The notes under the pieces are model-generated. The model saw nothing but the letters and a program-made list of their open reading frames with translations, ran no database searches and had not been told where the DNA came from. Below, piece after piece: positions 39,484 to 49,696 of a stretch of DNA of 64,000 nt. Position 1 is the first letter of the stretch. The number at the start of each line of letters is the position of its first letter. Position numbers and translations under genes: made by a program. The stretch covers positions 46,134,291-46,198,290 of the forward strand of contig OW964557.2 of assembly GCA_943138885.2 (NCBI GenBank), read 5' to 3'. The stretch comes from Tholera decimalis (lineage: Eukaryota; Arthropoda; Insecta; Lepidoptera; Noctuidae).

Positions 39484-39988
39484 TCTTCACAAAAAACAGT
39501 AACAAATACTGAATAAAAAACTTTACTGATATTTTAGGCTACATACTTAGGCTACCACTGACTGAAATTCGGCTATATTAGGCTACATAAGCTGTGAAAA
39601 ACGGGCGACATCGGCCCCCGCGTTGTTTGCAAAACACTGCCGGCCGCCAGTCACCGAGCGATCGCGCTCGCGAGAGGTCGTATGCATGCTTTTTTTCAGT
39701 CCCGCAAATCCCGCGGATCCCGCGCCCGGAATCCCGCATCACGCGGGATCGGAAAATGGCGCGGGATCCCGCAATACCGAGATCTCGGTATTCCGAGATT
39801 GGACGCCCTAGTTCAGCCGTCTTCGAGTAATCGGTGATCATACATAAAAAAAAATATACGCGTTGAATTGATAACCTCCTCTTTTTGTCGTCGGTTGAAA
39901 ATGTACGAAAATGGAAAGCTATTTAAGCTCTAACATCTTTAGCCGGTAGAAAACCACAAATTAGTTAGTTTCAACGACATGAACACAC

Positions 39989-40111
39989 CTGAAAGGCGAA
40001 GAATCCGGTGCGCACCCGCGCTATGCCATACACCACGCTGTGGTAAGCACGGTCGCCCTGCGGCAGGATCTTGCGCCGGTACAGCTGCTGAATGGACTCT
40101 TCCGGACTCTC
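39989..40111 (-). CDS. Ionotropic receptor (IR75-like), S2 exon
   Basis: Between acceptor CCTGTTCACAG and donor CAG/GTGTGT the exon of exactly 41 codons reads ESPEESIQQLYRRKILPQGD, RAYHSVVYGIARVRTGFFAF and Q. It continues the S2 lobe (pattern LYxxKixPxg...ysxxxGiaxVrxGxFAF). Both boundaries are phase 0, matching its neighbours at 41263 and 35446. Confidence 0.88.
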
Positions 40112-40430
40112 CTGTGAACAGGCGAACAGTCACCATGCTTACAAACAAACGTGAAGCAGGTGTGTCAAGTAGCGAGATGACAAAATCGAGCGAACATTGC
40201 GATGCTGAATCCCCATTCGAAGAAAGGAAACTTTTAATGTTATATACCGCATCAAGTATTCAGTCGTTGCATGTAGTCAGAAGCACGGAATAGATGAATA
40301 AGGTTGGAATGGTAATGTGGGCGTGGCGAGCGCACCGTTCTATGTTTCGAAAATCATAGCTCACCGATTAATTCATTCACCGCGTTTAGTGCGCTTCGGA
40401 CTACTTTGGAACACAGAGTTCTGCTTTAAA

Positions 40431-40484
40431 ATGCCGTGTTGTGCAATTATAACCTGTAAAACAAAAAGTCAGACCGAAGTATAG
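40431..40484 (+). pseudogene. THAP zinc-finger N-terminal stub
   Basis: ATG at 40431 opens MPCCAIITCKTKSQTEV and a stop. It has the MPxCxxxxC start of a THAP finger and resembles the stub at 4687-4734 (MPCCAVWTCKNESSK). No further coding. Located in the intron between receptor exons. Confidence 0.5.
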
Positions 40485-40949
40485 AGCTAGGAGGTATATA
40501 TTTCCATCGGTAAGTCGAAAATAACATTTAATTACAATTTTATGTGTAAAAAACATAAAAATATTCTGATCACTATGAAATTCCAGACATTATTGCAACA
40601 AGTTACAAAAATATACATTGCCCGATGTGTACTCGCTTAATCAACGTAATGACCAAGTCCGCTTACAAGTAGCATGCGTTGCGTCCTCAACACTTCAACC
40701 ATTGACGTGTCGTCCTTTGCCCTGATTGGCCGTGATGCACGGCGCATGTTTATCGACAGTGAGTTACAATCAGTAGCAAGCTCTCGATTTAAGTGTTTGT
40801 AATTTATTTGTGTGCGTAATTCGCATACATAACGGGCCTCTTGCTTGTAGTGGAGCTAAAGAGTGGGAGACAAGCGGCGACACGCGTTCTCATACAAATC
40901 AGGAACTATTTACGTTTCTCTTTTATCTGTTCTGTGGTCAGAAGCCATA

Positions 40950-41105
40950 AAATCTGACAGCAGTCTTGCCAAACGGTATCGTGTTACCCAGCTACTGGGA
41001 TCGGTCAGGTTAGCAGTCGCTCCACGTAAAACATTCTCAACTGCATTCGGTTAGACTGAAAGCCGACCTCAACATGGTTTGGAAAAGGCTAAATAGATGG
41101 TTATA
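40950..41105 (-). repeat. Dispersed repeat Y copy
   Basis: Contains GTTACCCAGCTACTGGGATC, CCACGTAAAACATTCTCAAC and GCCGACCTCAACATGGTTTG; the inverse of the block at 18160-18340 (CCATGTTGGGGTCGGCT-like). Confidence 0.55.
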
Positions 41106-41184
41106 CCGCATCTAGCGCCGTGTCTGAGGGTACCCACCAACTATTATGCAATGTTACCGTAAGTAATCAGCCCATAAGAGTTTG

Positions 41185-41235
41185 TTTCGGTGTTTCTTCT
41201 CAGGGTAGTCAATTAGGAAACACCGGCCTCATCTA
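41185..41235 (-). repeat. Short hairpin module, copy 3
   Basis: On the minus strand CTAGATGAGGCCGGTGTTTC, CTAATTGACTACCCTGAGAA and GAAACACCGAAAC. It starts about 27 bp downstream of the splice donor of the exon at 41263. Confidence 0.7.
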
Positions 41236-41262
41236 GTTGAGCGAATGACAGGAGTCACTCAC

Positions 41263-41471
41263 TTGGAAGTAGACCTTCTTGTAGGTGGTCTCCTGCACGC
41301 CCACGACCATGGGCGAGTGAGTGAGGTCATCGATGGTGCGCAGCGCGTTGCTGGGCGTCTGAAGGATGGCCACGATCTTGGCGGAGTACGCCGTGAACAC
41401 GAACAGCGCCGCCATCAGCGTGCTGAACATCACCACGCGCACCGACGTCACCGCCGGCGTTATGTGGAAAC
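41263..41471 (-). CDS. Ionotropic receptor (IR75-like), transmembrane exon
   Basis: After acceptor TCTCGTGCAG the exon reads (G)FHITPAVTSVRVVMFSTLMA, ALFVFTAYSAKIVAILQTPS, NALRTIDDLTHSPMVVGVQE and TTYKKVYFQ, ending at donor CAA/GTGAGT. It holds the transmembrane segment after the pore and the conserved TAYSAKIVAILQTPS turn that opens the S2 ligand-binding lobe (SYSAxIVaLLQ in the family). Phase 1 at its start joins it to CQQ in the exon at 41862, phase 0 at its end to the exon at 39989. It is the most diagnostic exon of the gene. Confidence 0.93.
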
Positions 41472-41861
41472 CTGCACGAGAACACGACAATGATTCTGTT
41501 GAAAAAAAGACTGTAATTAGCAAAATAAATATAATTTATTTTAATTATACCTACATTTTTAGATTAAACAAGATTAAGCAGTTGTTTCCTTACTGACAAC
41601 CCTGAAACACACAAAAAAACAATGAATTTAACTTACAGATATACTGGGCTTTACAAAGCTGGGCTGAAAGGTGTTGGACCTACCAACCCTTTCCTTGAAA
41701 TTAAAGATCTTTGCGAACTTTAATATAAAGGTGGTAAAAATAGTCTTATTAAAAATAGCAAAGAACTTCTGTATCCATTTTTATAAATGATAAAAGAAAA
41801 TAATATGAATGCAAGTCGGGATATTGAAACACGTTAAGTGCAGCAAGACCGTAAGAGGTAC

Positions 41862-42088
41862 CTTGCTGACACAACGTGCCCAGCGCGAAGGTGAAGGCCT
41901 CGGACAGCGTGAAGTGCTGCAGGTCGCGCGCGCGCCTGGTCCGGTGGCGCAGGCGCCGCAGCGCCGCCAGCTGCAGCGCCGCCGCCGCCGCCACGCCGCC
42001 GCACGCCGCCCACACGCCGCCGCTGAACGGCGCCAGGAACACGTTGGACACGGCCGACCGCGACGGCTGCCGGAACACGAACGTGCAC
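41862..42088 (-). CDS. Ionotropic receptor (IR75-like), M1 and pore exon
   Basis: Between acceptor TGGTTCGCAG and donor CAAG/GTACCT it reads CTFVFRQPSRSAVSNVFLAP, FSGGVWAACGGVAAAAALQL, an Arg-rich cytoplasmic loop and HFTLSEAFTFALGTLCQQG. It covers the end of the S1 lobe, the M1 helix and the pore loop of an iGluR-like channel. The pore region FTLSEAFTFALGTLCQQG is characteristic of ionotropic receptors. Upstream exons, encoding most of S1, were not found between 42100 and the right edge, so they are probably outside the window. Confidence 0.92.
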
Positions 42089-42094
42089 CTGCGA

Positions 42095-43625
42095 ACCATT
42101 CACATTTTCAAGCCTTGCTTAGGTCCCAATGTCGCAGTGATATCGTTTCCCTTTCCTTGTCCACTTTAAAGTCATTCGTAAAACTATCAAAGTCTTGGAA
42201 GGCTTGGTGATTTATCCAAGTATGGCAGCAGTTTCACACAAATGTTACCCTGTATGCTGCTGTGTGCTTTTCACCTATTGTGTTAGTGTTGAGAAAATAA
42301 ATATCACTACAATTTATTAATTGACCCCACCTGTCTCCTATGGTCTCCGATACCAGTTTATCAGAGTGTGATTACTTGGCCAGTTACCTTCATCAACAAG
42401 AAAAGAAACACGGAAGGAAAGGCATAACAAAAGTTCTTCGTAGAAGTCATGTTTCAAACAAACTAACAAAATGATAAAAACGAATTGGTCAGATGCTAAT
42501 TGAAATCCCTCTATGCAGCGTAAAACCTTTCAGTATTTTTAGGATTGCCGCGAACAGGCAAGCAATCGCAGTGGGGTGACTTTGTATTATAATATGTAAT
42601 GTATTTATATACTTTACAATTTGCTGAAAATAATACTAACTATTATTATATTTAGTAACATTCAATGCAGTTTAAACATCATTCTTAAATAAATTCATTT
42701 TCCTGGAGAATGATTCAGATGAGTAATTCAGTTGCAAACTTAAAAACCACTGAACAAATTTACAATGCGGGGTTCCCTAATGGATGATGATCCATGAGGA
42801 AGGTTTCAGTGTATAATTTATTCAAGTATTGAGTGAATTAGCAGAATGAGAGCGCGGAGCGTGCGAAGCCGAGCTAAATTAAATACAGTATTATGTCATG
42901 AAGTTGCATAACGCGGTCGAGAGTAACGCGTTCAGATGCGTGTACTATATGTATCTGATACGGTAGCGTAAACTCAACAAATGTTGATGTTGATGATGAT
43001 GTTCACCCTAGTTGTTTGAGGCGACTGTTTTATGGCTATTTTATCATTAGAGCTTGGCTGTTCATCTCTTCGATGGCGATATCGTTCATGGTGGCCGCAC
43101 CTTTAGCAAGTAACATCATGCTGCACGTTAGCACGCTGTGCACGATAAGTGTACGGCTATGCCACAGTATAAAAATAATATTATTATACTGTGGCTATGT
43201 TCAATAAATAGGTATATATATTATACTAACTTACCTTATATCATTTCAGGCAAACTATACAGATTTTACTTTTATTAGCCAAGCTTTTTGTTGAAATATA
43301 ATTTAAGCTTAGAAGAATAATTTAAGATAGGTAAATAATCGCTTTGCAGATAAGGATTTTAGTTAGGTAATTATTCACTATATAGTTTCATCTCTACCTA
43401 GAACCGAATAACTAGGTACGTGAGAGACTGAGACCGACATCTCCAAGCCACTCATATCAATTAGTTACGCTACATAAAAGCCACAAACTTGGACAGCGCT
43501 TATATTTTGTGTTCCAAAAATTCTTAGTCGTTTGTTGCAATAAGCTTAGACAGAAATAGACACGTGCTTCGTCCACGACCACCGCACGACGCTACATTCA
43601 ACATGTATGTCAAGTTTTGACAAAA
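42095..43625. other. Receptor intron or upstream DNA, unassigned
   Basis: No exon with acceptor/donor pair and receptor-like sequence is visible. A hairpin with 12-bp arms (GCCACAGTATAA and inverse) lies at 43160-43193. Confidence 0.4.
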
Positions 43626-44155
43626 AAAAAAGCGATATTTAAAACTTGTTACTGCACCCAGGAATCTGTTAGTTTTATAAAAATAAGGTAATTGCATGCT
43701 AGCTTAGAAAATTACGAATGAATGAATTCATAACAATACGATGTTTACAAATTATACTCGCATCTTTTTCAACCACCGATCAATTAACATGAGCTCGCAA
43801 CACAAAACCTCGGCTGTGTTCGTTCACAATTTTATAGATTGCCCTATTCTATTAACAATATAATACCTACGCATAGGTACCTATGACGTATGCTATGCAC
43901 ATCGTGATTAAGTATGTAAATTAAATACTTACTTTGGTATCGGCTACGTGATAGATACAGCAGATTATTATTATTAATAGGGCAATCTATGACTCGACGT
44001 AAAATTGTGGACGAACACTGCCGAGGTTTTGTGTTTCGAGCTCACGTTAATTGGTCGGTGGTTGAAAAAGATGAGAGTATAATTATTTGTAAACATCTTA
44101 TTGTTATGAATTCATTCATTCGTAATTTGTTATTCTAAGCTAGCATGCAATTATC

Positions 44156-45278
44156 GGCGGCGGCCGACCTGGCGACGCAAGCGGTTGCGACAGTCGTTCA
44201 TAGGATCCGGCAGTTGGGACTCGACGTGGTGCTGCACAAGACCGAGGCCATGTGCTTTCATGGCGGTCGGAACGCGCCACGGTCCGAGTCCCACATAACG
44301 GTGGAGGGGGTTCGCATCGGCGTCGGGAGGACGATGAAGTACCTGGGACTCGTCCTCGACAGCCGGTGGAACTTCAGGGAGCACTTCCTGAGTTTGGCCC
44401 CAAAGCTGAACCGGGCAGCAGCCGCCTTCAGGCGACTCCTGCCTAATCTCAGCGGGCCAAACGCCTCCTGCCGAAGGCTGTACGCCGGCGTCGTGCGGTC
44501 CATGGCCCTCTACGGGTCCCCAGTGTGGGCCCTGTGCATCCGGACGCGACCACTAAAGTTGGTCGCATGCCAGAGGGTCATAGCTATCCGAATGATCCGG
44601 GGATACCGCACGATCGCCGGCGAATCGGCCGACCTCCTTGCCGGATTGCTGCCCTAGGATCTGGAGGCAACTGTCCTCTAGCGCATCTATGAATGGCGCG
44701 TGGAGGCGCAGCGCCGGGGCGTATCCCCGCTGCCTCGAGAAGTCGAGGCGCGGCGGGAAGAGCTCCGGCGCGATCTTAGGGCAGTATGGAGGGAACGACT
44801 GTAGCAACCGACGGCCGGGCACGCTGCAATTGCGGCGGTAAGACCCCTCTTTGAGGAGTGGCTAGATCGGCGTCACGGCGTCCTGACCTACCGCATGACG
44901 CAGGTCCTCACCGGACACGGAAGTTTCGGGAGGTACCTGTGTCTGATGGGAAAGGAGGAAACGCCTGGGTGTCACCACTGCGAGGGTCGCCCTGAGGACA
45001 CCGTAGAGCACACGGTGCAAGACTGCCCCGCTTGGGCAGAGCACCGACGTGTCCTCACGGCGGCGATAGGCGGAGACCTCTCGCGCCCGGCATTGGTCGA
45101 GGCCATGCTGCGGGGCGAGAGGGCGTGGGAAGCGGTCGCCTCCTTCTGCGAAGCAGTCATGCTTCCGAAGGAGGAGGCGGGCCGCGTGAGGGAGAGGATG
45201 GCGTCCTCCCTCCAGCCCAGCCGCAGTGGTAGACGCCCACGGCGTCGGACGTCGGCCGACGATCTCCGGCCACCGTAG
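44156..45278 (+). pseudogene. R1-like ORF2 C-terminal half
   Basis: The frame begins inside the region after the YADD box: DLATQAVATVVHRIRQLGLD, KTEAMCFHGG, MKYLGLVLDSRWNFREHFLS, MALYGSPVWA and ends with a CHC zinc motif (CHHCEGRPEDTVEHTVQDC). Stops occur after LAGLLP and shortly afterwards, and a frameshift precedes AIAAVRPLFEEWL, so no continuous protein is made. The last third is closely similar to the fragment at 2913-3347. 5' truncation on insertion explains the missing endonuclease and catalytic core. Confidence 0.85.
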
Positions 45279-45581
45279 GCGTGGGCATGCGGACAGCGAG
45301 TAAAGGGCAACTCGCTGTCCGACCATGGACCATGCCCGGGTCGACGGCGCGTCGTGTTCCACGCGCGCCTCAAAGAGCGTCAGCAACATGACGAGGCCCC
45401 CTCTGCAGAGGGCCGAAGCCTGCCGGGGTCGTGGGACTCATCCCGTTACCGTGGCCCCGGTATGTAAAGGGTTATTGAAGGAACACCGTGGATTTTAGTC
45501 AGTAAAAGTCTGACAGTCCCTCCCACCCTGCCCGGAGTGGGAGGACTTATTTGATAATTTTACCACGTTAAAAAAAAAAAA
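44156..45581 (+). mobile_element. R1-like LINE, 5' truncated, poly(A)-tailed
   Basis: Inserted in the foldback with the 13-bp duplication GCATGCAATTATC (44143-44155, 45582-45594) and an A-rich tail at 45569-45581. It contains only the last half of ORF2 and a 300-bp 3' untranslated region ending TTTTACCACGTTA before the tail. Confidence 0.9.
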
Positions 45582-45663
45582 GCATGCAATTATCTTCTTT
45601 TTATAAAACTAACAGATTCCTGGGTGCAGTAACAAGTTTTGAATAACACTTTATTTATTTACT

Positions 45664-46142
45664 AGCGACCCAACCCAGCTTCACACGGGTGCAATGTTTA
45701 TATTAAATATACTATAGAATGTCTTTATACACAACGTTGACAGCCTCTTTGTCATTCGACAATACATACATTTTCTCTCTAGTGAAAGTGCGACATATAA
45801 TTGACCATGGGAAATATATTCAACGCTCAAATCTACGCCTGCAACGTTGAATGTTTGACCCTGGGATTTGTTAATGGTAAATGCAAAAGATATCTTTAAC
45901 GGAAATTATAGGCGTTTAAATTGGAACGGTAAATCCGATGATATCAGAGGAATTCGGGGAATCAATACATCTTCTCCGGTACCCCATCCGGTGAGTATTG
46001 TGCACTCTATTATGAAAGTTTCTAGCGATTTTACTAGCAAACGCGTGCCATTGCAAAGTTTAGGTGGATTTAGGTTTCTTAATAAAATAACAGGACAACT
46101 GCTTGCGCAAGTTTTATTTAATTTATAATTTTCTACTGTCAC
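45664..46142 (-). pseudogene. Helitron helicase C-terminal remnant with 3' end
   Basis: Minus strand reads ASSCPVILLRNLNPPKLCNG, TRLLVKSLETFIIECTILTG, GEDVLIPRIPLISSDLPFQF and, after a shift, FTINKSQGQTFNVAGVDL with HGQLYVALS. This is the Pif1-like helicase C-terminus of a Helitron. Downstream on the same strand the element ends GCACCCGTGTGAAGCTGGGT, CGCTAG and T at about 45664, with a small hairpin before CTAG. The helicase is cut at 46137 by an LTR element. A second, related remnant lies at 37908. Confidence 0.85.
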
Positions 46143-47187
46143 ATTTCGGAACGCACCTCTAATGGTATAATTATGTTGTTATCATCATATTTCCGAACGC
46201 ATCTTACATATTAAAATACAGATTCTTACTTGACCGTAGTTTTTGAGCTAACCATATCTCTTTTCCTCCTATCCAATTCCCATAAACCAGAGAGAGAAGA
46301 AATGTTCACCGCACGCGCCACTGATTGGCGCATTCATCGCCAACCAATCATCGCTCAGACGCTGTGATTCGCAAGAAAAAAGGTCGCCATATTGTGTCTC
46401 GGAGTCTTCGTCAAGAAACCTCCGCGAAGTTACCAGCCCGCGCCGCACCGAGATAATTAAACCACTACTATATCTATAAATCTAGAAACTATCAACTACC
46501 CGTGTTGGCCACACACGTCTGACAAAATAAAGACCAAAGTGAAAGTGCTCAGCAACTAAGAAGGAAGAGATTCAGCGCGCGTGCAACGTCTTCTCAAGCT
46601 GTCCATACATCCACGTGCTACATCCAGAATATCCAAGTAAGTTCTTCACCATCTACTTCCCATCCTGGTCAGCTCATTGCTGTGTGTGGTCAATATTTCA
46701 CCGCCAAATTATATCCCCGCCATTGGTCCTTCGAGAAGCTACCGCTATTATCTCCCCGCATCCGCACCATAACTTTGGTCCAAACGAGCCGGATTCAAAG
46801 AATCAGCGATCTTCTATACTTTTTATAAGTTTACCGCAACATAATTATAGGTCTCATATCTAGGATTTAGGTCAAAATACCTAAAATACAAAGTTCGTAA
46901 AAACGCCATATTGGACGCGTACCTAACGTTCAGTAGTTCGTACTTACTTTCCCGCTAATTACATAATTCATTGAGAATTACTGTATCAACTTAATATTTC
47001 TCCTATTGCATTGAAATAGCATAGGTAAATATTCTAACCGCTTATTATCGTGAGTTATCTCGGCTAACTTACCTACAACTTATATTCAACCGCATTCCTT
47101 TGGTTATACCCGCTTAAAATAATATTATTCTGAATCTACCCGCTATACTTAATATTAATCTCCAATCTTTTCTGTTAATATTCCAAC

Positions 47188-48594
47188 ATGGAAGATCTAA
47201 AAGTAAAAGTCAAATTACTTCAAGCTAAAAATCAAGCAATCTTTGAACGTTTATCGTCATTATATGAAACTTCTAAAAAAGTAAATACGTCTAGTATTGT
47301 GCTTCGTTCCGAGGAAATATTCATGGCGGACACGCAAATTATCTCAGTTACCCGTCAAGAATTTAGTTCCAATTTAGATAAAATAAATACCTATTCTTTA
47401 CAATTCAATCCTGATCATAAAATTGATTATAACAGTCTTACATCTTTCGACGGTGTTTACACGCGCGTAGAACGAGTGCGTTCTCTCATTGCCACGCAAT
47501 ATTCAAGGTCATCGACCGAGTCAGCGTCGCATGATAACGTAAAACAATATACAGAATCGGTCAAACTCCCACCGATTCAGATTCCGTCCTTTGATGGTAA
47601 GATTGATAACTGGCCTGTTTTCTATGAATCATTTAAATCAAATATACATAGTAATTTAAACCTTACAGATTCTCAACGTGTGCAGTATCTGATCGGTAAT
47701 CTAAAGGGAAATGCATTGCAAATTACCGCCGGAATTATTCCGTCAGGTGATAATTATACCGCTATCTGGGACAGTTTAGTTAAAAAGTATCAGGATAAAC
47801 GAGCATTAGGCTCACATTACATGTCTAACATATTAAATATTAAACCCGCAATTAATAATTCCGCATCTTTAAATAGTTTCATAGAAAGTTTTCACGCGTC
47901 TGTTTCTGCTTTAGAACAATTACAAATTAACGATTTAAAGGATTTCATTTTGTTAAATTTAGCTTTGAGAAAGTTGGACCCCGCTACCGTACATTTATTC
48001 GAAATGCATAAAAGAGATGAGGAAATTCCTACTTATACGGATTTCGTGGAATTTATAAAATCGCAAGTTAAGGTATTAGATCGAACTGTATCATCTCGCA
48101 CCGCGTTAGTGAGTAACAACCCTAATAAAAATAATAACTCTTCTCGCAATCTGTCACGTGATGGTACAGTACATACTTTTGTTGCTTGTGATAGTAACCA
48201 AACTTGATTGTATTGCAATAAAGGTGATCATTGTAAACATTACACTTGTCCAACCTTTCAATCACTCTCAGCAAATTCGCGTTTGGACTTTATTAAAAAC
48301 AAACGTGGATGTGTAAACTGCCTTAGTTTAACGCACACTGCTTCACAGTGTAAATCTATTCATAATTGTAGAACGTGTAAAAAAAGGCACCATTCGCTTT
48401 TACATCTAGAAAACAGCTTTAAGCCGCCTCAGTCGGTCTCAAATGACGCTGTCACTAGCTCCGCGAATTTGCAACAGGTGGCGCTGTGTGCGTGCTCTCG
48501 CATAGGTACAAACACGAAACGTACTACAGTACTTCTATCAACTGCGAGAGTCTACGTTGATAACAAATATTGTAAACACGTTTCTGTGAGATAA
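47188..48594 (+). pseudogene. BEL-Pao gag with one nonsense codon
   Basis: ATG at 47188 opens MEDLKVKVKLLQAKNQAIFE. Residues around 130-300 show the DUF1759 gag core: LPPIQIPSFDGKIDNWPVFY, YLIGNLKGNALQI and LVKKYQDKRALGSHYM. An in-frame TGA at 48205-48207 interrupts the frame, which then continues directly as LYCNKGDHCKHYTC and two more CCHC-type zinc knuckles (CVNCLSLTHTASQCKSIHNC, CRTCKKRHHSLLHL). The single stop and a frameshift near 48590 mark it as inactive. The zinc knuckles would bind genomic RNA in the virus-like particle. Confidence 0.88.
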
Positions 48595-49140
48595 CGCTTC
48601 GCAAAATAATATAATTACTTCCGCCTGTTGTAAAAAACTACAATTAAACATTATACCGCTTTCAAACTCGTTTATAAAGGGTGTCAGAACTTCTTCGCGG
48701 CCTATCATAGGTTACGTTGAGATTACAGTTACTGCTAACAATAAAATTAATTCTTTTAAAATTACCGCTCTTGTTGTCGATTGTATCACGGATAACTTAC
48801 CACCTCACCATGTTGACACTTCTGCAGTGCAACATTTGTTTGATTTACCGCTCGCGGACCCACTTTGGCATGTACCTGGTGAGGTCGAATTGCTTCTAGG
48901 GGCAAAACTGTTCCCGTATTTATTACTTCACAATAAAATTATCTCACATACCGCTCCGTCCGCTATTGAAACCGTGTTTGGTTACATTCTTATGGGTGAG
49001 GTACCCGCTAGTTTATCTAATAATAATTATAGTCCCGCTGAATTAAATACCGCTTCATATTTTTCTACCGCGCTAAATATAGATAATTCTCATTGTTTTC
49101 GGTCTTTAGACGAATCTTTACACAAATTTTGCTGGCAAGC
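48590..49140 (+). pseudogene. BEL-Pao protease-region remnant
   Basis: In a frame shifted relative to gag the sequence reads ITSACCKKLQLNIIPLSNSF, IIGYVEITVTANNK, SFKITALVVDCITDNLPPHH, WHVPGEVELLLGAKLFPYLL and SAIETVFGYILMG. This is the DUF1758 aspartic-protease-like region that follows gag in BEL-Pao (pattern gevelLlGadvfp.il, pa...T.fGyil.G). It ends at KFCW where a LINE 3' tail has been inserted. Confidence 0.8.
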
Positions 49141-49302
49141 ATGGCTGTTATTGAGTTTTTTTTTTATGTTTGTTATGTGAACGGTTCTTGATATATAACT
49201 TTTTCGTTTATTAGTTGCTTAATTATGTATTGATATGTAATTGTAAAATTCGAATACCTACAATGTAAATTGTTTAATGAATAAATAAATGAAATGAAAT
49301 TT
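49140..49302 (+). repeat. LINE 3' tail insertion
   Basis: AT-rich sequence ending TTAATGAATAAATAAATGAA with GTGAAATGAA-like tail, typical of a LINE 3' untranslated end; it terminates the BEL-Pao frame. Confidence 0.5.
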
Positions 49303-49696
49303 ACCTTATCTACTTGTTCGTTAGTGGGTGATAGAATCGCCATTTCTTTAAACCAAGATATACCTAGTCTTACAACTTATGTTATCAATGTCGGTATAGA
49401 CATTCTTGATCAACTCTTGGAGGTTTTCTATCAAAACACAAAGGTTTTCTAGGTTAACTCTCCATTGCCAATTTTTAGCAGCATCTCTGAAAAAGGCTGT
49501 TCTCACGTGAAGACAACGAAACCTTCATATTAGTTTTAAGCTCTAATTTATTGACATGTGGCCAAAGGTAGGATCTTTTTAGGGAAGCATTTATTTCGTC
49601 AGCACGCGTTCCTCGAGTCACAACTGGTAGGATTTGACGAAAGTGGAAATAATAAAGGACGGTCGGTTTTTGTTTCTGTACACTGTGCTTGTTTCC
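49303..49696. other. Unassigned, no gene seen
   Basis: Short frames only. It may be a continuation of the LTR element or the 3' part of the LINE remnant that follows on the minus strand. Confidence 0.3.

Larger units (their letters stand above)
36276..39810. mobile_element. hAT element with 8-bp duplication, non-autonomous, heavily nested
   Basis: Ends are inverted (TAGGGCATCCAATC at 36276; TAGGGCGTCCAATC on the minus strand from 39810) and flanked by the exact 8-bp duplication GTTCAGCC (36268-36275, 39811-39818). Subterminal GCGGGATCCCGC palindromes cluster at both ends (36300-36385, 39697-39780), as in many hAT elements. No transposase is visible. The interior has been filled by other insertions: a tandem repeat, Helitron-like ends, a LINE reverse transcriptase piece, a Helitron helicase piece and a repeat-X copy. 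Confidence 0.88.
35800..39900 (-). repeat. Repeat X copy, split by a hAT element
   Basis: The minus-oriented copy occupies 35800-36275 and resumes at 39819-39900 (ATAACCTCCTCTTTTTGTCG is the inverse of the family's start). Reading across the hAT duplication restores the family order seen in the plus copy at 38850-39420. Non-coding; lies in the receptor intron between exons at 35298 and 39989. Confidence 0.7.
43632..45648. mobile_element. Foldback element split by an R1-like LINE
   Basis: About 235 bp at 43632-43862 (GCGATATTTAAAACTTGTTA at the edge; CAAAACCTCGGCTGTGTTCG inside) are repeated in reverse complement at 43972-44142, continuing at 45595-45648 after the LINE. The loop is about 110 bp. 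Without the LINE the element is about 0.58 kb and non-coding. Confidence 0.8.
46137..49300 (+). mobile_element. Degenerate BEL-Pao retrotransposon, 3' part missing
   Basis: An LTR-like region starts TGTCACATTTCGGAACGC at 46137, has AATAAA near 46526 and gives way to a TGGTCCTTCGAG-type segment near 46724 and then the gag gene. gag and a protease-like region follow, then the frame is lost; no reverse transcriptase, integrase or 3' LTR is visible. The right boundary of the LTR is not certain. It inserted into the Helitron helicase remnant. It is only distantly related to the BEL copies at 55620 and 61061. Confidence 0.7.

Noticed and set aside
43000..43207. Possible upstream ionotropic-receptor exon
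   Set aside because: The minus-strand frame there (MNDIAIEEMNSQALMIK) does not resemble the S1 lobe and has no convincing splice sites.
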